Shown: one piece after another, positions 1-7,221 of the stretch | Layout: every line of letters begins with the position of its first letter | Position numbering within the stretch: the stretch's first letter is position 1 | Source: Patescibacteria group bacterium | Lineage (GTDB): Bacteria; Patescibacteriota; Patescibacteriia; UBA9570; JAHJKD01 | Direction of reading: 5' to 3' | NCBI GenBank assembly: GCA_018822435.1 | Contig: JAHJKD010000040.1 | Span: 1-42,860, forward strand | Length of the DNA stretch: 42,860 bases | The notes under the pieces: generated by a model | What the model saw: only the letters and a program-made list of their open reading frames with translations | The model's database searches: none | Told to the model about the DNA's origin: nothing | Made by a program: the position numbers and the translations under genes

Positions 1-137
1 ATCTGGGGAATAGTGCCCAGTCCCAGCTCTAGGCCGGCGACATAGAACTTGATCTCTGACTCCGTAAAGCCCAATTTTGAAAGGTCTTTCCTTAATTTTT
101 CGTTTAAAGGTTTGCCTGATTTCTTTGTTGCTGACAT
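1..137 (-). CDS. TrmB-like transcriptional regulator, N-terminal part (runs off the window)
   Basis: Translating 137 down to 1 gives an open frame that begins MSATKKSGKPLNEKLRKDL and continues into LSKLGFTESEIKFYVAGLEL. The 'LGxTExEIKxYxAxLELG' pattern is the start of the winged-helix domain of TrmB-family regulators, which sense sugars or other ligands in archaea and are common in CPR genomes. Only about 45 residues lie in the window, so the effector domain is not visible. No Shine-Dalgarno is seen. A promoter lies upstream (170-198), giving a leader of about 25 nt. Target genes cannot be inferred. Confidence 0.7.
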   Translation of the reverse strand, partial: MSATKKSGKPLNEKLRKDLSKLGFTESEIKFYVAGLELGLGTIPQ

Positions 138-169
138 AGTAAAATTTCTTAATTATTTATTCAAATACC

Positions 170-198
170 ATTTTACATGCCCCTGTGGATAACGTCAA
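170..198 (-). promoter_or_regulatory. Promoter of the TrmB-like gene
   Basis: On the minus strand, TTGACG (193-198), a 17-bp spacer and TAAAAT (170-175) form a good sigma-70-type promoter. The expected start is near 163, about 25 nt before the ATG at 137. Confidence 0.6.
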
Positions 199-217
199 AT
201 ATGGCTTATAATAGCCA

Positions 218-250
218 AAAAAAATAGGGGTTGATGTAAACCCTATTTTT
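218..250 (-). terminator. Terminator at the end of the mtnA-to-74-aa operon
   Basis: The arms AAATAGGG and CCCTATTT enclose an 11-nt loop, followed on the minus strand by a T8 tract (A-run at 218-226 on the plus strand). It lies 13 nt after the stop of the 74-aa gene at 263 and separates that operon from the TrmB gene promoter. It has T runs on both sides and could work in both directions. Confidence 0.75.
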
Positions 251-262
251 ACATTGAAATTT

Positions 263-487
263 TTAATGGCCCTGATACGGACAAGTAGCACACTGGCCAG
301 AACATCCTGAAGCTTTGGGTTTCTTTTTTATCTTAACTTTTGGAGCTATATATTCATCACAGCTTTGTCCGCAATCATGCATAGCTTGCCAATTCCAAAC
401 TTTACCATAAATCTGGTTTTCCTTTTCTATCTTCTCCCCTTCTGCTTCGAAGACAGCGTCACATTTTTGACATTTGAATTTTCTCAT
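263..487 (-). CDS. Small cysteine-rich, probably zinc-binding protein (74 aa), function unknown
   Basis: The protein begins [14 protein letters not shown], a CxxC knuckle followed by a short loop. It carries a second Cys group (HDCGQSC) and ends in [13 protein letters not shown], giving two or three cysteine clusters around a Lys-rich middle ([12 protein letters not shown]). This suggests a zinc ribbon with a cysteine-rich tail that could hold Zn or Fe-S. Its ATG overlaps the stop of yjbQ by 4 nt, so the two are translationally coupled, and it is the last gene of the operon. I do not recognise a characterised family. Confidence 0.7.
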   Translation of the reverse strand: MRKFKCQKCDAVFEAEGEKIEKENQIYGKVWNWQAMHDCGQSCDEYIAPKVKIKKKPKASGCSGQCATCPYQGH

Positions 488-900
488 TCCCCGATTATTT
501 TTACTAGCACTCGTTTATCTCTCTGACCATCAAATTCAGCATAAAACAACCTTTCCCAAGTGCCCAGGTCTAATTTCCCCTCCGTGATAGCTACGGTTGA
601 TTCTCGGCCCATAATAGTGCGCCAAAGATGGGCATAGGCATTGTCTTCGCCAGTCAGATTATGCTGCCACATGTCCTTGTCCATAGGAGCAAGTTGTTTC
701 AGCCATTTCTGATAATCCTGGATCAAGCCGCCTTCGTGGTCATTGATATAAACTGAAGCAGTGATATGCATAGGATTAATTAAAATCAGGCCTTCTTTAA
801 TGCCTGACTCATTAACAATCGCTTGGACGTCATCTGTTATATGAATAAATTCTATTCTTTCGGCCGTGTTAAAATGTAAATATTCTGTATGGGTTTTCAT
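484..900 (-). CDS. yjbQ: YjbQ/UPF0047 family protein
   Basis: This 138-aa protein matches the UPF0047 (YjbQ) family over its full usual length. Recognisable parts are the HITA segment (residues about 45-48), the [13 protein letters not shown] block and the C-terminal [20 protein letters not shown] signature. Some members show weak thiamine-phosphate synthase activity when overproduced, but the cellular role is unknown. The conserved His/Asp/Glu residues suggest a metal-dependent enzyme. It follows the inositol-phosphatase-like gene by 1 nt and overlaps the 74-aa gene by 4 nt, so it is inside an operon. Confidence 0.88.
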   Translation of the reverse strand: MKTHTEYLHFNTAERIEFIHITDDVQAIVNESGIKEGLILINPMHITASVYINDHEGGLIQDYQKWLKQLAPMDKDMWQHNLTGEDNAYAHLWRTIMGRESTVAITEGKLDLGTWERLFYAEFDGQRDKRVLVKIIGE

Positions 901-901
901 A

Positions 902-1663
902 TTATAAATTCTTGATAAATTTAACTATTTGATCATGAATCTTTCCGTTAGAGCCGATCATATCAGCCGTTTTCATGGGCCATGGCTGTCCTTTAAAATC
1001 AGTGATTTTGCCTCCAGCTTCTTGAATAAGTAAAATACCGGCACAAACATCATACGGATTAATTTGAGTGGTAATATAGACGTCTGCACGACCAGAGGCA
1101 ACCCAAGCGCATTCAAGGGCAGCGGAGCCGAGCTTGCGGATATCCGCACTTTTTGGACCAAGTTTTTGAAAAATTTTACTCGCTCGTTTAAGCGTGCGCA
1201 GATTCCCTTCGCACATGACCACATCCATATTTTTTGCCTCTTTACGGCTACTTACTTTTAGGCGTTTTCCATTTAGCCAGGCGCCTTCGCCCTTCTCCGC
1301 AATAAACATTTCTTCCATATAAGGCGCAAAAACCACACCCATAAGTGGTTGATCTTTTTCGTATAGCGCAATAGAGATGGAGAAGAAAGGATTACCGCGG
1401 CTGAAATTAGTGGTGCCATCTAAAGGATCAACATACCAGATGAAATCTGAATGCCTTTCAATAAAGCCAGCTTCTTCTGAATAGATGCTGTGGTGCGGAA
1501 ATTTCTTCATGAGAATATCCAGCACGGCCTTTTCTGACTCCAGATCGGCCCTAGTAACGATGCTGTTCTTTTTTGTACCCAAATCGTTTGCTTCTGAAGT
1601 GTGAAAATAGCTCATTATTACTTTTCCCCCGGCTTCGGCTGCTTTGATGGCTGTTTTTAGCAT
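902..1663 (-). CDS. Inositol-monophosphatase family phosphatase (SuhB-like)
   Basis: This 253-aa protein has the metal-binding hallmarks of the IMPase/FBPase superfamily: SEEAG (residues 62-66) and [12 protein letters not shown] (about 76-87). The C-terminal signature [19 protein letters not shown] has Tyr in place of the usual Trp before the catalytic Asp. It probably removes phosphate from a small sugar or inositol phosphate, or from 3'-phosphoadenosine nucleotides, using Mg2+; the substrate cannot be told from sequence. It ends 1 nt before yjbQ. A 21-nt palindrome lies between it and the preceding SPFH gene. Confidence 0.88.
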   Translation of the reverse strand: MLKTAIKAAEAGGKVIMSYFHTSEANDLGTKKNSIVTRADLESEKAVLDILMKKFPHHSIYSEEAGFIERHSDFIWYVDPLDGTTNFSRGNPFFSISIALYEKDQPLMGVVFAPYMEEMFIAEKGEGAWLNGKRLKVSSRKEAKNMDVVMCEGNLRTLKRASKIFQKLGPKSADIRKLGSAALECAWVASGRADVYITTQINPYDVCAGILLIQEAGGKITDFKGQPWPMKTADMIGSNGKIHDQIVKFIKNL

Positions 1664-1677
1664 GATATTATTTCTTT

Positions 1678-1698
1678 GGACAGAATAATATTCTGTCC
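1678..1698. repeat. 21-nt perfect palindrome between SPFH and phosphatase genes
   Basis: GGACAGAAT and ATTCTGTCC flank a 3-nt centre. It sits in the 42-nt gap between two co-oriented genes and has no T tract, so it looks more like a dispersed small palindrome than a terminator. It may form a hairpin that stabilises or processes the polycistronic RNA. Confidence 0.6.
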
Positions 1699-1705
1699 CT
1701 ACAAT

Positions 1706-2539
1706 TTATTTATTTTCTTTCTTTTTTGAAATCATTTCCACAATGGTTTCGACTGTTTCAGCAGCCGCGCCTTTTTTTCCAATGCCTTCAAACGCATGTA
1801 AGACTTCAAGAGGCACGGCAAAGATAACAGTGTTAGATTGATCTGAAGAAATATCATTAATACTATTAAGTGTTCTTAGATGCAAAGCGCCTGGAGCGGT
1901 GGCAATGGTTTTAGCGGCTTGAGCCAGATTGTCAGCGGCGACAACTTCACCTTCAGAATTAATAATCGTAGCCCGTTTTTCTCTTTCCGCTTCGGCTTGC
2001 TTGGCCATGGTCCTTTTTAAATTTTCAGGTAATTCAATATGCTTAAGTTCAACCGAATTAACATTTATTCCCCAAGGATCAGAAGACTCATCAACAATTA
2101 GCATGATTTTTTTAGCAACTTCATCACGATTTGCCAACAATTCATCAAGCGATACTTCTCCGACTACATTTCTCATAGTAGTTTGGGCCAGCTGTGAAAC
2201 AGCATAATAAAAATCTTCTACCTTTAATACCGCTTTCTCCGGATCAGCGACTTGATAATAAATAACTGCATTTACTTTTACAGATACATTATCTTTGGTA
2301 ATGGCCTCCTGATCAGGCACATCCACGGCTTTGACACGGATGTCCACTTTATATAATCTCTGAAAAATCGGAATGACAATTTTCCAGCCCGGACCATGGA
2401 TTTTTCTGAATTTGCCCATAGTGAATAATAAGCCCCGCTGATATTGGTCCACTTGTTTGATCATGATGATTAATAAGACCAAAATGAAAATGCCACCAAA
2501 AATAATAAAGGTGGCTAATATCCCAAATAATGCTTCCAT
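1706..2539 (-). CDS. SPFH/band-7 (slipin/stomatin-like) membrane protein
   Basis: This 277-aa protein has one N-terminal membrane segment (about residues 5-28), then the stomatin/slipin pattern: QYQRGLLFTMGKF, GPGWKIVIPIFQRL, the TKDNVSVKVNAVIYYQV block, and the helical AKQAEAEREKRATIINSEGE segment (about 185-205) typical of the oligomerising coiled coil. Slipins form ring- or cage-like membrane scaffolds, often with an NfeD partner protease. No nfeD gene is present in this window. It follows mtnP by 22 nt. Confidence 0.9.
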   Translation of the reverse strand: MEALFGILATFIIFGGIFILVLLIIMIKQVDQYQRGLLFTMGKFRKIHGPGWKIVIPIFQRLYKVDIRVKAVDVPDQEAITKDNVSVKVNAVIYYQVADPEKAVLKVEDFYYAVSQLAQTTMRNVVGEVSLDELLANRDEVAKKIMLIVDESSDPWGINVNSVELKHIELPENLKRTMAKQAEAEREKRATIINSEGEVVAADNLAQAAKTIATAPGALHLRTLNSINDISSDQSNTVIFAVPLEVLHAFEGIGKKGAAAETVETIVEMISKKKENK

Positions 2540-2561
2540 AAATTTATATTAATTTCATTAA

Positions 2562-3371
2562 TTATATTTTCGCTGAATCCGGTTTTTTCGCGCAGGCGCA
2601 ACTTGGCTCGCTGCCCATTTTTTCCACCATATTAAAGATCAGCTTTTTCACTTTTTCGTTGTTTTCCTTGAAGGTTGCCATGATCTCATCTATGCCCGAT
2701 GACTTAATATTGGCATCGCCTTCCAGGCCGACATCGTAATCCGTGATCATGGAGACACTGACATAGCACGTGCCCAACTCAGCTGCCAGGATATTTTCCG
2801 GATACTGGGTCATGTTGATGACTTCCCAGCCCTGTTGCGTGAAGAATTTTGATTCGGCCCGGGTGGAAAATCGGGGCCCTTCTATGACAACAACCGTGCC
2901 CTGTTTGTGATGGGGGTAATTCAATTCTTCACAGCCCTTGATGGCAATCTGCCTGAGATTTTCGCAATAGACTTCACCGCAATGCATATGGGCCACATCA
3001 GGACCATCGAAAAAGGTATCATCTCGCTTTTTAGTTCGGTCAAAAAAAGAATCTACTATGACAAAATCGCCTGGCTTAACGTCTGGCTGCAAAGACCCGC
3101 AGGCAGAAGGAGAGATTATCTGTTTGACGCCGACCTCTTTCATGGCCCAGAGATTGGCCTTAAAAGGAATCTTATGAGGCGGATAATCATGAGATTTGCC
3201 ATGGCGCGGCATGAAAGCCAGTTTCTTGCCCTTGTATTCTCCCAACATAATTTTGTCTGAAGGAGAGCCAAAAGGAGTGTCTATCATTTTTTCTTCGGCG
3301 TTTTCCAGCAGGTCGTAAAACCCGGATCCGCCGAAAATGCCGATGCGTGCTTCGTTAGAGGTCATATTCAT
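2562..3371 (-). CDS. mtnP: S-methyl-5'-thioadenosine phosphorylase
   Basis: This 269-aa protein splits methylthioadenosine with phosphate into adenine and methylthioribose-1-phosphate. Visible family marks are the N-terminal GIFGGSGFYDLL phosphate loop, the PRHGKSHDYPPHKIPFKANLWA block, GPRFSTRAESKFF (about 160) and the MTQYPENILAAELG / TDYDVGLEG region that binds the nucleoside. Translation may start at the first or third codon (MNMTSNEARIG); either way it overlaps the end of apt. Its adenine product is the substrate of the neighbouring apt and its sugar product feeds mtnA, so the operon is biochemically coherent. It carries a cysteine-containing tail (SCACAKKP). Confidence 0.93.
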   Translation of the reverse strand: MNMTSNEARIGIFGGSGFYDLLENAEEKMIDTPFGSPSDKIMLGEYKGKKLAFMPRHGKSHDYPPHKIPFKANLWAMKEVGVKQIISPSACGSLQPDVKPGDFVIVDSFFDRTKKRDDTFFDGPDVAHMHCGEVYCENLRQIAIKGCEELNYPHHKQGTVVVIEGPRFSTRAESKFFTQQGWEVINMTQYPENILAAELGTCYVSVSMITDYDVGLEGDANIKSSGIDEIMATFKENNEKVKKLIFNMVEKMGSEPSCACAKKPDSAKI

Positions 3372-3879
3372 AATGTACTAATGATCTTGTTTTGTAATCT
3401 TTAAATTTTTCCCGGCCTTTCAAGGCGTCCAGCTCCACAATGAAATCAACTCCAACTATATCTCCGCCTAATTCTTTTACTAATTCAATGGCTGCATTCA
3501 TGGTGCCGCCTGTAGCCAGCAGATCGTCTACCAATAAAACTCTTTGGCCAGGCTTGATGGCATCTTCATGCATTTCAATTGTATTAGAACCATATTCTAA
3601 AGCATATTCACGGGAAATAGTTTTATAAGGCAGTTTGCCTTTTTTTCTGACAATGGCTACACCTGTACCCAATTTATAGGCCATAGCTGAAGCCATAAGA
3701 AAACCACGGGCATCTATCCCAGCAATAATATCAATTTTTTCATTTTCATAAGGACGGCACAATTCATCAATCATAAATTTAAATGCCTCAGCGTCTTCCA
3801 TCAGAGTAGTAATGTCTTTGAAGTTGATTCCCTTTTCCGGCCAATCCGGTACCTCGCGTATTTTTGATTTAAGATCCAT
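3355..3879 (-). CDS. apt: Adenine phosphoribosyltransferase
   Basis: The protein converts adenine and PRPP to AMP. The start is placed at MDLKSKIREVPDWPEKG (174 aa) because the longer open frame to 3930 would be translated out of a 40-nt palindrome and gives a non-conserved 17-residue extension. Seen: the GINFKDITTL loop, ARGFLMASAMAYKLG, RKKGKLPYKT, and the PRPP-binding signature VLLVDDLLATGGT. Its end overlaps mtnP by 17 nt. It recycles adenine released by mtnP. Confidence 0.93.
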   Translation of the reverse strand: MDLKSKIREVPDWPEKGINFKDITTLMEDAEAFKFMIDELCRPYENEKIDIIAGIDARGFLMASAMAYKLGTGVAIVRKKGKLPYKTISREYALEYGSNTIEMHEDAIKPGQRVLLVDDLLATGGTMNAAIELVKELGGDIVGVDFIVELDALKGREKFKDYKTRSLVHYEYDL

Positions 3880-3892
3880 AGGTTTTGTATAG

Positions 3893-3932
3893 GTGTGCGT
3901 AGAGACGTGGCATGCCACGTCTCTACGCACAC
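3893..3932. repeat. 40-nt perfect palindrome between the aldolase gene and apt
   Basis: The two 20-nt arms are exact reverse complements, with GTAGAGACGTGG on one side and CCACGTCTCTAC on the other, centred on GCATGC. It lies 1 nt after the aldolase stop and 13 nt before the apt start. There is no T tract. Similar 'GTAGAGACG...CGTCTCTAC' palindromes are dispersed in many environmental and cyanobacterial genomes (recalled, not checked). In RNA it would form a very stable hairpin between two operon genes. Confidence 0.8.
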
Positions 3933-3933
3933 A

Positions 3934-4464
3934 TCAATTAATTTTATTAATAATTTGTTTGCCAGCGTCATCCATGGTACGACCGAGAGAAAAAAAGCCA
4001 TGGTTCTTGGCAATAAGAAAATTGGTTTTCTCGGCCAAATCAGCGACTGAATCAGCCAGCTCCAGAGTGCCATAAGGATATTCTTTATCTGTCACAGGAA
4101 CATTAGGGATATCAAGCGTATGGCCATGGAAAACTGCATTAATTTTACCAATTTTTTGGTATATTTTCAAATGTAAAAAGGCCTCTGAAGATGGCTCTTT
4201 AATGCCTTTTGCCTGGATCTCTTTTTTCTCCTCATTAAAACCAGTAACTTCAACTAAATCATAGATGGTCGCTTTGCCAAGATCCGTGCCCGTGCCTGTG
4301 ATTATGCAGCCGTTTTCCGTGCGAAAGCTAAGATTACCCGAGGTGCCCTCGTTATATTTCGCGAGAACATAACACCAATTTAAAAGCTCCTTAGCCTGAT
4401 CTGACTTAGGAACCTCCTTTTTTAAGAAACTGGTTGTAAATTTAGGGCCTGTATCTTCTTCCAT
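3934..4464 (-). CDS. Class II aldolase (adducin family), probable methylthio/deoxyribulose-1-phosphate aldolase
   Basis: This 176-aa protein has the zinc-aldolase pattern of the FucA/AraD/MtnB family: GTSGNLSFR near the N-terminus, TGTGTDLG phosphate-binding loop, catalytic-type Glu in EPSSEAFLH, metal ligands HGH in VFHGHTLD and a third His in KNHGFFSLG. In the FucA family these hold Zn2+ and bind the sugar phosphate. Sitting right after mtnA, it may cleave 5-methylthioribulose-1-phosphate to DHAP and methylthioacetaldehyde (a DHAP shunt) or dehydrate it as MtnB does. No later methionine-salvage enzymes (mtnC, mtnD, mtnK) are in the window, which favours the aldolase reading. The ORF starts inside the last 43 nt of mtnA. 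Confidence 0.8.
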   Translation of the reverse strand: MEEDTGPKFTTSFLKKEVPKSDQAKELLNWCYVLAKYNEGTSGNLSFRTENGCIITGTGTDLGKATIYDLVEVTGFNEEKKEIQAKGIKEPSSEAFLHLKIYQKIGKINAVFHGHTLDIPNVPVTDKEYPYGTLELADSVADLAEKTNFLIAKNHGFFSLGRTMDDAGKQIINKIN

Positions 4465-5474
4465 GATGGTTTAATAATGCCTTGTTCAGTTATTATGCCG
4501 GCGACTAATTTGGCCGGGGTGACATCAAACGCAATGTTAACGGCATGACTGCCATGATTTGCAATTCTAATGCCATCTATTTCTAAAACTTCTTTTTCAT
4601 CTCTCTCTTCTATGGGAATGTCTTTTCCTGATTTGCAGGTAATATCAATTGTTGAGGTCGGGGCGGCCACATAAAATGGCACGCCGTGGGCTTTGGCCAT
4701 GGTAGCCAGAGTGTAAGTGCCGATCTTGTTAGCCACATCCCCATTTCTGGCAATCCGGTCGGAACCAACAATACACATATCTATAAGCCCTCTTTGCATG
4801 AGGGCGCCAGTGGTATTATCGCAAACAATTTTATGGGGAATTTTATTGTGGAATAATTCCCAGGCGGTAAGTTTTGCCCCTTGCAGTCTTGGCCTGGTCT
4901 CATCTGCATAAACAAAGACTTTCTTTTTCTGTTTCATTTTTGCCCAGTAGATTGGTGAAAGGGCTGAGCCCCAGTCTACAAAAGCCAGCCAGCCAGCATT
5001 ACAATGCGTAGAAATATTATATCCGCTTTTAATTAATTTAGAGCCATGGCGGCCGATTCTTTCGCAGGAGTCTGAATCTTCCTGAGCAATGTCCTCCGCA
5101 ACTTCCAAGGCAACCTCTCTCGCCTTTTTAGGATCATTTTTATAATCTTTAATTGCTTCAAAAACTAAATTTGTGGCATAAAATAAATTTTGGGCAGTGG
5201 GACGGGTCGCTTCTATGTCTTTCTTGGCCTTTTGCATGAATTTATAGAAATTCTTGTCCGGCGCATTCACAGCGGCCAGAGCCATGCCGTAGCCGGCTGT
5301 TCCGCCAATGGCGCCGGCTCCCCGGGTAACCATTGTATATATAGCATTACAAACCTGTTTGTACTTTGTGTAAGTGACAATCTTAAAACGATTGGGCAAC
5401 ATGTTTTGCTCAATCATTTTTACTTTATTGGCCTGCCACCAGACAGTGCGGTAGTGTTTTCCGTTGACGATCAT
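4422..5474 (-). CDS. mtnA: S-methyl-5-thioribose-1-phosphate isomerase (eIF2B-like)
   Basis: This 350-aa protein isomerises methylthioribose-1-phosphate to the ribulose form. Family signatures seen: RGAGAIGGTAGYG (RGAPAIG-type loop), STHCNAG with the catalytic-type Cys, ADETRPRLQGAKLTAWEL, and VGSDRIARNGDVANKIGT with the catalytic-type Asp, plus AAPTSTID near the end. The Ala-to-Gly and Ala-to-Ser changes in two loops leave open activity on 5-deoxyribose-1-phosphate or ribose-1,5-bisphosphate. It is the first gene of the operon, with a promoter whose -10 box lies 6 nt before the ATG. Confidence 0.9.
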   Translation of the reverse strand: MIVNGKHYRTVWWQANKVKMIEQNMLPNRFKIVTYTKYKQVCNAIYTMVTRGAGAIGGTAGYGMALAAVNAPDKNFYKFMQKAKKDIEATRPTAQNLFYATNLVFEAIKDYKNDPKKAREVALEVAEDIAQEDSDSCERIGRHGSKLIKSGYNISTHCNAGWLAFVDWGSALSPIYWAKMKQKKKVFVYADETRPRLQGAKLTAWELFHNKIPHKIVCDNTTGALMQRGLIDMCIVGSDRIARNGDVANKIGTYTLATMAKAHGVPFYVAAPTSTIDITCKSGKDIPIEERDEKEVLEIDGIRIANHGSHAVNIAFDVTPAKLVAGIITEQGIIKPSWKKIQALNLQPVS

Positions 5475-5480
5475 GATATT

Positions 5481-5509
5481 ATTTTAGCATTTTTATATGG
5501 TCCGGCCAA
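5481..5509 (-). promoter_or_regulatory. Promoter of the mtnA operon (leaderless type)
   Basis: Minus strand TTGGCC (5504-5509), 17-bp spacer, TAAAAT (5481-5486), then 6 nt to the mtnA ATG. The RNA start would fall at or next to the A of the ATG, and no Shine-Dalgarno is present. The -35 box forms one arm of the palindrome at 5504-5536. Confidence 0.6.
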
Positions 5510-5536
5510 TACCCCGAATGAATTCGGAGCTTGGCC
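5504..5536. repeat. 33-nt inverted repeat between mtnA and the first cysteine-rich gene
   Basis: GGCCAA (5504-5509) pairs with TTGGCC (5531-5536), and CCGAAT pairs with ATTCGG around a GA centre. It starts 4 nt after the stop of the gene ending at 5541 and may act as its 3' hairpin. It also supplies the mtnA -35 box. Confidence 0.65.
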
Positions 5537-5540
5537 TGCG

Positions 5541-7052
5541 CTAATAAATTTTCTTATTATAACAGCCGTCACAATATATTTGACCCTTAGGATACGGTGT
5601 TATTAGTTTAATGCCACAGTCAGCACATTTGCGATCATAAAGATTACGTTCGCCTGCACGCAGATTGCGATTTTTATGGCGGCATTCTGGACATAGTTTA
5701 GGTTCAGGCAGATCTAAACGATTATAAAATTCTTTTTCTTGTGAGATTATTTTGAATTGTCTCTTGCAGTCTTGGCAGACTGGAAGACTGTCTTGAAGGC
5801 GGGTGTCATGATGGCGAGCATGGTGATGTCCGCTTTCAAAATAATATTCTGAAGCTACAGTCTCATGATATTTAAAACCAGATGTGCCTTGAGGAAAAAA
5901 TTGACCATATTCACCTGTTCTAATCATGTGCTTGATTATCTTGTCCTTTAACGTAGAATATTCAGACTCAGAATACTTCTTATTAAGAATTACATACTCC
6001 CCTTTCATAATGCCAATTGAACCAAAACAATCATGTGAATTATTGCATTTGTCGCAGTATTCCATGTGATGGCAATAATGCGAGGCATTGCAGAATTTGC
6101 TTTCCACCATATTCAGAGTGCTAATTAATTCTAACGAGTGTTCAGGTTTGTATAAACTGAAATTCAAATCATAACAATCTTTGGCATCAAGCACGTCCCA
6201 GAGCCATTTGGAATTTTCGCAATTAACTACATCAAAACAATCAGGGCAATTTTTTGAATTGGTAATATCATTGCCCGTACAGTTTTCGGAGTTGGTTTGG
6301 TAGGATGATTTTACGATTGGCTTGAGGCGGATGTGGTGACATCCGCTTCCAATTTTTTTATTAAATTCATCTTTAGAAACCTCCTTATTATTGATGCAAT
6401 ATTTTTTATTGCGGAGGTTGGAACAATTAATGCAATGGGAGCAACCTTTAAGATCAAAACAGCTGTGGCAATGATCACAATCAGAACAGCGATCCAGCCA
6501 AGTTGAGCCGTAGCAGTTGTGGCAGTTTACGCATTCATAACAAAGTTCAGAATTATAAGTAAATGAATTATCAACACAGTCTTTACAAAATTTTATAAAT
6601 TTCCCATATAAGCAATTTTCATTAGCCTCGCCCGCGATGTCAAAATAGCAGGACTTGTCGTCCCCGCAATACGAGACATAATTTGAATTTTCGCAATTTA
6701 CGATATCCAAAGATAAAGTTGGGACTCGCTTATACATCTCTTTGAATTGGGGAAAAAATTCGCGGCTAAAATCAAAGTTACGGCCATAATCAAACGGAGT
6801 CCATTTGTCTGAATACCAACATTCCGGGCAATAGACTACCTGGCCTGCATCAGCCGGATAATAAGCGATAATTTTTTTCTGACAACAATCACAAGTCCGT
6901 TCATAAAAAGTCCGTTCATTGCGCATGCTTAGGCGGCGCTGGTTGCGGCAGTTCGGGCACCAGGTCGGTTCAGGGACTTTAAAAGATTGATAATATTTTT
7001 TATCTTGCTTTGTAATTTCAAATGAATTTTGGCAATTCTGGCATTTATTCAT
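5541..7052 (-). CDS. Cysteine-rich symmetric zinc-ribbon/repeat protein, paralogue 1 (503 aa)
   Basis: I count 46 Cys in 503 residues. The N-terminal module (1-80) has four Cys pairs (C4/C7, C32/C35, C54/C57, C75/C78) and is followed by a conserved YGRNFDFSREFFPQFKEM helix. Residues 117-215 are a Cys-rich repeat (CYECVNCHNCY, CSDCDHCHSC), ending at KYCINNKEVSKDEF. A second Cys-rich stretch (258-343) ends at EYVILNKKYSESEY. Then come TGEYGQFFP and a C-terminal module (426-503) that repeats the N-terminal one. A His cluster (HHHARHH, 409-415) is unique to this copy. No signal peptide or membrane segment is seen. It stands alone, away from its four sisters. Function unknown; metal binding is very likely. 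Confidence 0.85.
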   Translation of the reverse strand: MNKCQNCQNSFEITKQDKKYYQSFKVPEPTWCPNCRNQRRLSMRNERTFYERTCDCCQKKIIAYYPADAGQVVYCPECWYSDKWTPFDYGRNFDFSREFFPQFKEMYKRVPTLSLDIVNCENSNYVSYCGDDKSCYFDIAGEANENCLYGKFIKFCKDCVDNSFTYNSELCYECVNCHNCYGSTWLDRCSDCDHCHSCFDLKGCSHCINCSNLRNKKYCINNKEVSKDEFNKKIGSGCHHIRLKPIVKSSYQTNSENCTGNDITNSKNCPDCFDVVNCENSKWLWDVLDAKDCYDLNFSLYKPEHSLELISTLNMVESKFCNASHYCHHMEYCDKCNNSHDCFGSIGIMKGEYVILNKKYSESEYSTLKDKIIKHMIRTGEYGQFFPQGTSGFKYHETVASEYYFESGHHHARHHDTRLQDSLPVCQDCKRQFKIISQEKEFYNRLDLPEPKLCPECRHKNRNLRAGERNLYDRKCADCGIKLITPYPKGQIYCDGCYNKKIY

Positions 7053-7061
7053 ATATTATTT

Positions 7062-7090
7062 ATCTTATCCACATTTTGCTATTAAATCAA
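7062..7090 (-). promoter_or_regulatory. Promoter of cysteine-rich paralogue 1
   Basis: Minus strand TTGATT (7085-7090), 17-bp spacer, TAAGAT (7062-7067), then 9 nt to the ATG at 7052. The leader would be 2-3 nt at most. Confidence 0.45.
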
Positions 7091-7144
7091 CTTTTAATTG
7101 CTCTTGACCGCGAAGATGAATTAAGCTAATCTAACAACAGAAAA

Positions 7145-7166
7145 CACCCCTTTCGGGTGCTTTTTT
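7145..7166. terminator. Short hairpin with T tract between divergent genes
   Basis: CACCC and GGGTG enclose a 5-nt loop and are followed on the plus strand by a T6 run; the other side has an A-run, so it could act in either direction. A weak plus-strand promoter (TTGACC 7104-7109, 17 bp, TAATCT 7127-7132) lies just before it. Nothing is known to end here, so it may be an insulator or the remnant of a tiny transcript. Confidence 0.6.
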
Positions 7167-7183
7167 ATGTCTTTATAGGACAT

Positions 7184-7212
7184 TTGCACCGGAAAAGAAA
7201 ATGTCTTATAAT
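7184..7212 (+). promoter_or_regulatory. Promoter of the coiled-coil gene
   Basis: TTGCAC (7184-7189), 17-bp spacer, TATAAT (7207-7212), then 9 nt to the ATG at 7222. This is another nearly leaderless arrangement. Confidence 0.6.
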
Positions 7213-7221
7213 TAATAGCCC

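Noticed and set aside
3880-3930. Longer apt reading frame starting at 3930
   Set aside because: The extra 17 residues come from the 40-nt palindrome and are not adenine phosphoribosyltransferase-like; the start MDLKSKIREV at 3879 matches the family.
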